Part shown: positions 57,511 through 64,000 of the stretch, in pieces | Layout of the letters: each line of letters begins with the position of its first letter | Numbering within the stretch: position 1 is the first letter of the stretch | Assembly: GCA_947462335.1 (NCBI GenBank) | Contig: OX381719.1 | Span: 66,380,808 to 66,444,807 of the forward strand | DNA length: 64,000 nucleotides | Source of the DNA: Harmothoe impar | Lineage: Eukaryota; Annelida; Polychaeta; Phyllodocida; Polynoidae | Reading direction: 5' to 3' | Translations under genes and position numbers: made by a program | The notes under the pieces: model-generated | The model's database searches: none | Told to the model about the DNA's origin: nothing | What the model saw: only the letters and a program-made list of their open reading frames with translations

Positions 57511-58049
57511 CACAATAAACAAAGAATAAAAAAGGGTAGGACTTAGGTTTAAAGTGAATCTCCCAGGATTTTGGCGAGGTCGACAAAGGAGGAGATAACA
57601 GATTAAACTGCAGGAGACTAAACGCAAACCTTGATACTCTCAGAGGGGGAGCTCCATATTGCGGACCTGTGGTCAAGGTAATTACAACCACAAGGGTGGC
57701 TACTCAACATGCAAGTAGACCTAGTACTACGAGATTGTCTTTTGACCACTCTGCTGCCGCCTGCTGGTCTGGCCATTACATGCTCTAGTGTAGTTCTCCG
57801 CTCTTTTCGTCAGATGACGCCACAATAGGGTTTTTGTACATTTCCACGATACTCGCGAACATTTTAAACGCATAATGACCTATAATAAGCAACAAAGCAC
57901 ACTTCTAATATATTGAATATAAGAAACATGTCAACGCTGTGTATTTCTGATAGAATGAGGCAGATTCTTTGAAATATCAACTAAACTATAGTGAGATTGA
58001 AAATACTACACCATATCTAAAGCGATATAAAAGCTATATAAAGTCAGAA

Positions 58050-58221
58050 CTTCTCACGGAACGGCATCTGCAACAGATCACTCAACCAGGTGTCTTGAAA
58101 TGCCACACAGGGTTCCCGTCCAACAGGACTCTGAGCCTTGTCGCTTTTGAGGAAGGTTTGATCTCATGTTGCTTAACATGTGGTGTAATTAATCAACACC
58201 GCGGCCCCTCTTTAGGGGCCA
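58050..58221 (+). ncRNA. Candidate short structured transcript, unit R2
   Basis: Same layout as R1: TATA-like box at 58024-58043, stem-loop 58203-58220, then ACACAATAAACAAAGAAT. The body differs from R1 by scattered substitutions and small indels, while the box and the stem-loop are unchanged. An 86-codon plus-strand ORF runs across the unit, but its frame is not kept in R1 or R3. Confidence 0.4.
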
Positions 58222-59154
58222 CACAATAAACAAAGAATAAAAAGGGTAGACCTTAGGTTTAAAGTGAATCTCCCAGGATTTTGGCGAGGTCGACAAAGGG
58301 GTAGATAACAGATTAACCTGCAAGAGACTATACGCAAACCTTGATACTCTCAGAGGGGGAGTCTCATTTTGCGGACTTGTGGTCAGATCTATCCCTTCTA
58401 GGGGGCAGGTTGCATGTCGTAAATGTCTACTACAGACATTGGGATATATTGTTAATCTTACTCTAGGGTCTCCATAATTAGACCCTGAATCCGTTGTTAA
58501 ACGGGTGTGAGGGGGTGGTAACTAATACTTATGAGATGTTAGCTTAGTTCATAGTCTCCTTACCAATTTTCACTTGACCAGGCTGGCAGAGCCAACTAGT
58601 CTAGGTAATTATAGCCACAAGGGCGGCTACTCAAGATCTAAGTAGACCTACTACTACGAGATTGTCTTTTTGGTCCTTCTGCTGCTTAGTTATTACATCC
58701 TCCAGTCTAGCTCGCCACACCCTTTGAGCAGCACCACCATTGCCTCGGTAAAAGTGTAGGGTGTGTGCTTTCCACCTTCAGGTATCCATAGATTCGATCA
58801 CTATCACCCCCCTTGAAATGACTTCAGCTGTTAATTAGGGCGTAAAGCCACCAACCAAGTCCCTGTCAAAAGATGTGAATAACGAAACGCGCTAGTATAG
58901 TTCTCCGCTCTTTCGTCAGATGGTGCCACAATAGGGGTTTTGTACATTCCTACGATGCTCGCGAACATTTCAACGCATAATGAGCTACATAGGCAACAAA
59001 GCGCGCTTCTAATATATTAAAATATAAAAAACAATTCAATATTGTGTATTTCTGATAGAAATGAGGCGGTTTCCTTAAATACCAACTAAACTATAGCGAG
59101 ATGAAAAATACCACACCATATCTAAGGCTTTATAAAAAACTATAGAAAGTCAGA

Positions 59155-59371
59155 ACCTCACACGGATCAGCATTCTGTTTGCAACGGATCACCCCTGACC
59201 CACTGGTCCTCGCATGCCACACACGGCTCTGCCGTGTTTGAGCTTTGAGGTATCACCCATCAAGTGATCCATGCTGCCCAACATGAAGCGTAATTAATAG
59301 CTGCTGTTGCATAGCACAGTGGCAGCATCTAACTAACTCTAAAGAGTTAGTCGGCCCCTCTTTAGGGGCCA
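59155..59371 (+). ncRNA. Candidate short structured transcript, unit R3
   Basis: TATA-like TTTATAAAAAACTATAGAAAG (59129-59149). The body is strongly diverged and longer, with different but equally hairpin-forming segments (ACACGGC-TCT-GCCGTGT; CTAACTCT-AAA-GAGTTAG), then an unchanged GGCCCCTCTTTAGGGGCC (59353-59370) and ACACAATAAACAAAGAAT. Conservation of the ends with a changing body favours a functional 3' signal. Confidence 0.4.
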
Positions 59372-60235
59372 CACAATAAACAAAGAATACCCTGAATCTG
59401 GGACCTGCGGGCGAGGGCCCCAACTGTGAAGTCATTATTGGCCACATTGGTAATATCAATTAAAACTTTAGACAACACCCACCTTAAGTATCATTAACGG
59501 ACAATATCAATGAACTCAGCATCCGCCTGGTTACCACATTTAGCACCAATTTTACAACTCACAGGGGCCACACTAGCCTCACCGCGCTTTTTATTGCTCT
59601 GCTGATTTCTCCAATCCAAAACATGAGGTATCTAGTCTAGCTGTGAGCTCATTGGGCTAAACAAAAAAATAATCCGTGTTCAGGTAACATGGTCCAAAAA
59701 AAAATAGGGTAGGTCTACGTCGCCTAAGGCGACGAAAGCGCGTCAAAGCGTTTACAGGGTTCGAGCCCGTGAGCTGCTCCTTGGGGCTGCAAAAAACGCT
59801 TAGACACTGAAATCCCATAGGGAAAAAATTTTGGGTTTTTGGACTTTAGGCCTTAATTTGAGGGTGATCCCGGGCTGATAGAAAAATAATTCTTGGACGA
59901 GCGGATAGCTCTGGATCTCTTTTATCTAAAACAGCGAAAAATTGATTATGGTTTCGCCGCAATTCATCCGACGGGGGGTAATCAGCCCCCCCCTCTGCCA
60001 ATCAAGGCAGTGAATCTTGGCGACCGTGCGATCACTCACGGCCACCGCGACGAACCGACAGAAGAGATCGGCATCTTAGTATGATTCGTGTGACCTACTT
60101 AGAGGCTCACACGGTGGAGGTGTGTCCGGCGTTCGGCGCGCTGATTGGCTACTGGTGGGAGGCGCTGTGCCGCGTCAAGAACTTCACCTATTTGGGGCGG
60201 CTGTTAAAGGCGCACTGAGTTGAGGTGCACCTTTA

Positions 60236-60350
60236 AGCAAGAGCGCGATCCGGCCTAGTCTTGCGGACCTCTGTTTAGAGAGTGTAGCAAGCGGCTATGT
60301 CGCGCTCTCCAACCACAGGCTTAACAGTGGTCCGCAAGACGCGTGCACAC
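60236..60350. repeat. Inverted repeat with TCTTGCGGACC arms
   Basis: AGAGCGCGAT and TCTTGCGGACCTCTGTTTA on the left; GTCGCGCTCT and TTAACAGTGGTCCGCAAGA on the right. The two arm pairs cross over one another (a b a' b' order), which would permit alternative foldings in RNA. Confidence 0.6.
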
Positions 60351-60549
60351 ACAGACCGAACAGACACACACAGACCCACACACCCACACACTCCTATCAG
60401 TGAGACGTCTAGCAGATTCGGGAGAGGCGACCAGGGAGGTACTCTCGGCTAGCGGCCACTAATTGCCTGTTTAGATAAGGCACAGAAACAAGGGTGATGA
60501 CAGACTACGTGTTCAAGCAGCCAACATGCCCTGACACTTGATAATGGAT

Positions 60550-60760
60550 GTGGACCGCTAAATTCGATATGGTGACATGACCATTTCTTATAATCGACAA
60601 ACGACATGAGGTCTAATGACAAGTGACATGAGGCCCAAAAAATCATAGTGACAGGTGACATGAACATTTCTTAAAATCGACATGGGATATGAACATTATT
60701 AAGTGACATTGTCATGTGACATGGTCATTTTCTAAGATCGACATTCGACATGGGGACCCC
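60550..60760 (+). repeat. Dispersed GACATG family copy, second in D
   Basis: Opens CGCTAAATTCGATATGGTGA and closes CGACATGGGGACCCCC, matching 34715-34890 end to end. Confidence 0.8.
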
Positions 60761-62404
60761 CTATCCAGAGCCCCTTGATAGATGACAGCTGTTGTGTGTA
60801 AGAAAAGTGTATGCCTCACAATCAAAAGATGATAAAAGGCTTTATCCCACTCGATGTGGGTTTTGAATCAAATATCAAGGGATCAAATATCAGATCGATA
60901 TTTGACGTCGTCAAGTGATATCTGACGTTGTCAATCACTTTTACTATGTAGTCAAGGTCGTAAAAACAGAGCCCCCTGATTGGTCAACAGCATGAATGAA
61001 AGTTGCATCTCAAACTTTTAATACTCGGTATGGGGCCCCGTTGGGCTGGGACCAATATTTGCAATTTTCGGAAATACTGTCGAGAATTTCTAGATGGAAA
61101 CACCTTGTCTGAGGTAATTTGACCTCTACTCTTCGATATTCAAGTAATACTCAAGCTATTCTGACTCTAAACATGAGTAAAACGGTCATTTACCAGCGTT
61201 ATCGGCAGCGCCGACATCAACAACTGCTGATCTCCCTTGGTTACATGACCCAGCTCCGTTTCTAAGGCCTCATGGATCGGGGCCCTGAAGGGGATCTGCA
61301 GAGGCCCTATATCGGGCCCTAGATATGTACATTATATTAATATCTCATAACTTAATTTACTCTAAAATCTTTTGATAGTTCATAACCTTGACCCTTATCT
61401 CCTTTTCTCGCGGGATAAAGATAGAATTTGGTTGTTGGCGTGGCCTCTCGTAGATATCTGCTCTTCTCCACGGCACCTCTCGAGCCCCCTGCGGGGCCTC
61501 TAGGGGCTGCTAGACGTCTCTCTGCTATGTAGTGTGGGATGTAAAAGAACCCTTGTCTCGGTAAAAGGGCCAATAGATTCGATCACCATCACCGCTCTTG
61601 AAATGACCATAGCTGTTAACTAAGGCGTAAAGCAACCCACACACCCACACACCCACACACCCACACATTTTTCTGTATGAGCCTTCAGACCTCAAGCTGC
61701 TCAGTGTACGGGACTAGGTTTTGTCATAGGCCCTACGGACGCTACTCAAGGTAAAAATAAGAGAGCTGTCTCACCATGACATTGGGCTGGCTGTAGTTTT
61801 TTATGTTTCGGTACCTACAACCAAAACAGCCAGTACCCGCCCCAGGGCTTCATGTCGCACGCGGGAAAAGTATAACGGTGGCGCCAACTGTCGGAATAGC
61901 GGGTACACTACGTCAGTAGTTCTTTTGTTCTCCGCTGAGTGACTGGGCGAAATGTAGTCGGTAGCTCTATTTTCTGTGCACTGTTCTGTTCATTTTCTAC
62001 ACTTAACACTTAAATAGACCGCGTGTTTGTACAAGCTAACCGTTTTTATCAGTGCAAAAATTAAATAAGCATCGGATAGAACACTAAAAAAAGAGAAAGT
62101 AATCCGGCGCTTAGTATAAGGCACCAGTTTTATCATGAGACACCGAAAGTCTGGTTTTTTTAAGGTGAATAAGACGGTCGACTGAGAGCTCCAAACTAAC
62201 CAAAAACGTACCAGAGGGAGAACGTACCCGACAGGGCAGGGGCCTTCTACACCCCGGCTCTGATTGATGAGCAAGCGACAAGTGCTACAGAGGGCCTATT
62301 CCTCTTTTGAGGTGGGCCCGAAATTGAACAAAAGAATAAACTCAAGAAAAAGCCTTAGGCTTAAAAGAGTTGTAGATACTGATTTTAACGAAGAAGTCAC
62401 ATTC

Positions 62405-63115
62405 ATTAGTTTACAAATAGCCCGTGTAAGTACGCCCATGTCTTGCTTATTTCTCATAGGGTTGTAAGATAGTCACATCATGATGCACATCATCATAAAC
62501 ACGATCATGATACCTTTCATGGTAAGTAGACTCGCCTCTCTGCCCTCTCTTTTAGAGAGGGCAGAGAAGCGAGTCTCACTCTTAAAAAACCCTGCCCCTC
62601 CCCCCCCCCCTCCCCCCCTCCCCCCCCCATGCATCTTAAAGAGTGCCCCCCAGAGTGCCCCTCTCCCCCTAGAAAAAAAGAGCCACATTTTTAAATTATT
62701 TTTTAGCAAGCTTTTTCAGCTTGCTTTTTTTTTCTTTTTTTAAATTTATTTATCCATCAAAATCTCAAGTGACTTATTTTGAAAGCCAACCTAGTAGTCA
62801 CGTGACCCCCTTAAGTAGGTCACTTCCCGTCACGTGACCTATTTGAATTTCCCGCCAACATGGTGGTCACGTGACCCTCTTAAGTAGGTCACTTCCGGTC
62901 ACGTGACCTATTTGAATTTCCCGCCCAAAGGTCACGTGACCGGAAGTAGGTCACTTCCGGTCACGTGACCTATTTGAATTTCCCGCCAAAAGGGAGGCCT
63001 CTCATTGGCTGCTTTTGAATTTCCCGCCAAAAGGGAGGCCTCTGATTGGCTGCAGGTCGATTGAGTAATAAACAGTACTTAACTATAGTCCCGTTCCGAT
63101 ACATACTATACTACT
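62405..63115 (-). repeat. Right terminal inverted repeat of D (711 bp)
   Basis: Inverse of 53705-54415, including the E2F-like array (62785-63055) and both hairpins. Followed directly by TTTCCG. Confidence 0.95.
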
Positions 63116-63121
63116 TTTCCG

Positions 63122-63523
63122 GTTTCAATTGCTGCTCTTCCGACGTGTCTGATATCTCTTCCACCGTTACATAGCTCGCTTCCTTCCAGTTCAGCGGGAA
63201 TTTTGAGCTGAACGTTAGCTTGCTCAGACCGTTCGCGTTTTTCATTCTCTTCCAGTCTACCTGTGGTTTTTTTCCCTGGAGAATTTAGTTTCTTTTAAAA
63301 CCTGGATCGCCTCCTCTAGCGAACCTTTGGTGCGCAGAGGAACAACGATGATCAAGTCGTCGTCGTGCACGTTAGTCCATTCTGTAGGGAGGATGATCTC
63401 AGTCAGAGCCGCTTCGTACGCTTCGGGCAGAAGGAGCGGCGAGTCGAAGTGAGTTCGGAAAGACGTCAAGCTGTTGTCAGGATAATACTCCATAGAGCTG
63501 TTGCTAGGTAGAGTGATGTTCAT
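63122..63523 (-). pseudogene. Penton (minor capsid), N-terminal part
   Basis: Starts MNITLPSNSSMEYYPDNSLT at 63523, the conserved start of Polinton/adintovirus penton proteins. About 88 codons are open. A run of seven A (minus strand, 63267-63273) then shifts the frame by one, and the rest stays open to the D insertion at 63121. The frameshift could be a real mutation or an assembly error in the homopolymer. The remainder of the gene is at 52989-53704. Confidence 0.87.
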
Positions 63524-63545
63524 TTTTTTTTTTTTTTTTTTTTTT
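63523..63545. repeat. Poly-T run between penton start and integrase stop
   Basis: A run of 23 T directly upstream of the penton ATG (poly-A on the coding strand), separating it from the integrase stop. Confidence 0.95.
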
Positions 63546-64000
63546 CTACGTTATTTTTTTGACGGGGATCCACTCGTTGAACTTGTCGTCGTAACCTAAC
63601 CAACGTACGAAAGCTAACTCTTTACCGTCGACGGTCTTGCGGCGCAACACCTCGTCTATCAGGTAGTTGTTGTCGTAACGACTCTTGTACACCTTCTGAA
63701 CCTCTTCCGGGTAGAAGACGCCTTTTATCTCCTCGCCCTTGTCGTCTTTCAGCTCGAACCCTCTGCTTCCCAACGTCTTAGCAACGTCGACCACTTCCTC
63801 GCGCCAATTTCCCTCGTACCCTTTGTCGAAGGCGCCTTTAGTTCTCAACATCCTCACTCTGTCACCCGGAGCGATGACGTCGACGGCGGACGTCTTTGTT
63901 TTTTTTCTTCTTTTTCCATATTTCGTCTATTTGTTTGTTAGTTGGGAGATCTTGTCGGTAGAAAACTGTTTCGCTGTTTTCCGAGCTGACTTGAGCCGGC
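63546..64000 (-). pseudogene. Polinton retroviral-type integrase, C-terminal part with chromodomain (partial)
   Basis: The frame from about 63898 to the stop at 63546 has VRMLRTKGAFDKGYEGNWRE (post-catalytic β-barrel region), GVFYPEEVQKVYKSRY and then a chromodomain-like end (VDGKELAFVRWLGYDDKFNE, then WIPVKKI). Upstream of a run of eight A (63899-63906 on the minus strand) an integrase-like segment continues in another frame (ENSETVFYRQDLPTNKQIDE) to the window edge. The catalytic DDE core is outside the window. It integrates the element by 6-bp staggered cuts (family knowledge). The homopolymer shift may be mutation or sequence error. Confidence 0.88.

Larger units (their letters stand above)
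56925..59460 (+). repeat. Three tandem ~700-930-bp units (R1-R3) in D
   Basis: R1 (about 56925-57676), R2 (57677-58386, lacking the first ~50 bp) and R3 (58545-59410, the most diverged). Shared order: TTCACTTGACCAGGC (R1, R3), TAATTACAACCACAAGGGC, GAGATTGTCTTT, TTCGTCAGATG, ATAATGA, a TATA-like box, then GGCCCCTCTTTAGGGGCC. R1 and R2 are nearly identical through 360 bp. No protein frame is conserved across the three. Confidence 0.88.
59461..62404. other. Right interior of D, no recognised gene
   Basis: No supported ORF. It contains a MITE part (59665-59730), an inverted repeat (60236-60350), CA-rich simple repeats (60340-60400, 61637-61665), a GACATG copy (60550-60760), and a direct repeat pair GATTCGATCAC-ATCACC...GGCGTAAAGC at 58791-58853 and 61567-61631. 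Confidence 0.5.
53705..63115. mobile_element. Element D: 9.4-kb non-autonomous Polinton-like element
   Basis: Ends AGTAGTATAGTATGTATCGG at both sides in inverted orientation, 711-bp terminal inverted repeats (53705-54415 and 62405-63115) and a perfect 6-bp duplication TTTCCG: the Polinton integration signature. The interior (about 8 kb) has no polymerase, integrase, ATPase, protease or capsid gene that I can recognise, and no ORF above about 100 codons that is not low-complexity. It holds a snap-back repeat, a CTG tract, three tandem transcription-unit-like repeats, dispersed repeats and a MITE. The two inverted repeats differ very little outside G-runs, so insertion was recent relative to the decay of other elements here. 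Confidence 0.92.
49987..64000 (-). mobile_element. Polinton/Maverick (adintovirus-like) A, left part
   Basis: A large DNA transposon with virus-type genes. The left end is AGTAGTATAGTATGTATCGG at 49987, preceded by GACGTC. The genes are on the minus strand, reading toward the left end: integrase, penton, small basic protein, major capsid protein, protease, small overlapping gene. DNA polymerase B, packaging ATPase and the right end are expected beyond 64000. The penton is split by element D, and homopolymer frameshifts affect the penton and integrase, so this copy is inactive as read. Confidence 0.93.

Noticed and set aside
57969..58229. 86-codon ORF across tandem unit R2
   Set aside because: The frame is not conserved in the near-identical R1 nor in R3, and the opposite strand gives equally long ORFs. 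The conserved parts are the TATA-like box and the stem-loop.
59740..59800. tRNA-like B-box GGTTCGAGCCC near 59758
   Set aside because: No A-box at the right distance and no cloverleaf. At most a decayed SINE or chance.

Overview
The window is repeat-dense, gene-poor eukaryotic (animal, probably marine invertebrate) DNA. I cannot name the species from the sequence. I see no convincing host gene with exons. What I can support is a long stretch of satellites, simple repeats and small transposons (about 1-44 kb), followed by a 20-kb nest of viral-type Polinton/Maverick (adintovirus-like) DNA (about 44.4-64 kb).

Left and middle (1-44.4 kb). There are several minisatellites: a 34-bp unit at 5.6-6.0 kb, a roughly 52-bp C-rich unit at 12.0-14.5 kb that runs into a 200-N assembly gap, a CT-rich block at 21.8-23.5 kb and a roughly 33-40-bp unit at 24-25 kb. 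At 6.3-8.5 kb lies a decayed Polinton fragment that keeps parts of the capsid, protease and a small downstream gene, and is itself split by a 524-bp solo LTR. A second solo LTR sits at 9.8-10.2 kb next to a decayed non-LTR endonuclease. Small TIR elements with clear target duplications are at 10.8 (TA), 17.8 (TTAA), 29.5 (9 bp) and 40.4-43.0 kb (TAA).

Right (44.4-64 kb). This part is layered. The left end of a Polinton-like element (C) begins at 44430. Next to it an open reading frame of unknown function (ORF X, minus strand) is cut twice: by a 3.3-kb TIR transposon (E, 46529-49840, GAA duplication, with a further hAT-like element F inside it), and by the left end of Polinton A at 49987. Polinton A reads on the minus strand: integrase with chromodomain (runs off the window), penton, small basic virion protein, major capsid protein, adenain-type protease and a small overlapping gene. 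Its penton gene is split by a 9,411-bp element (D, 53705-63115) with 711-bp terminal inverted repeats and a perfect 6-bp duplication TTTCCG.

Element D is the most interesting object. It has Polinton-type ends and target duplication but no recognisable polymerase, integrase or capsid gene. Instead it holds a long snap-back repeat, CTG-rich tracts and three tandem units, each with a TATA-like box followed about 170-230 bp later by an identical GC stem-loop and AATAAA, which suggests short structured transcripts. Its ends carry dense E2F-, ETS-, E-box- and CCAAT-like motifs. It looks like a non-autonomous dependent (satellite) of a Polinton that has landed in a capsid gene of a relative. The dependency is inference.
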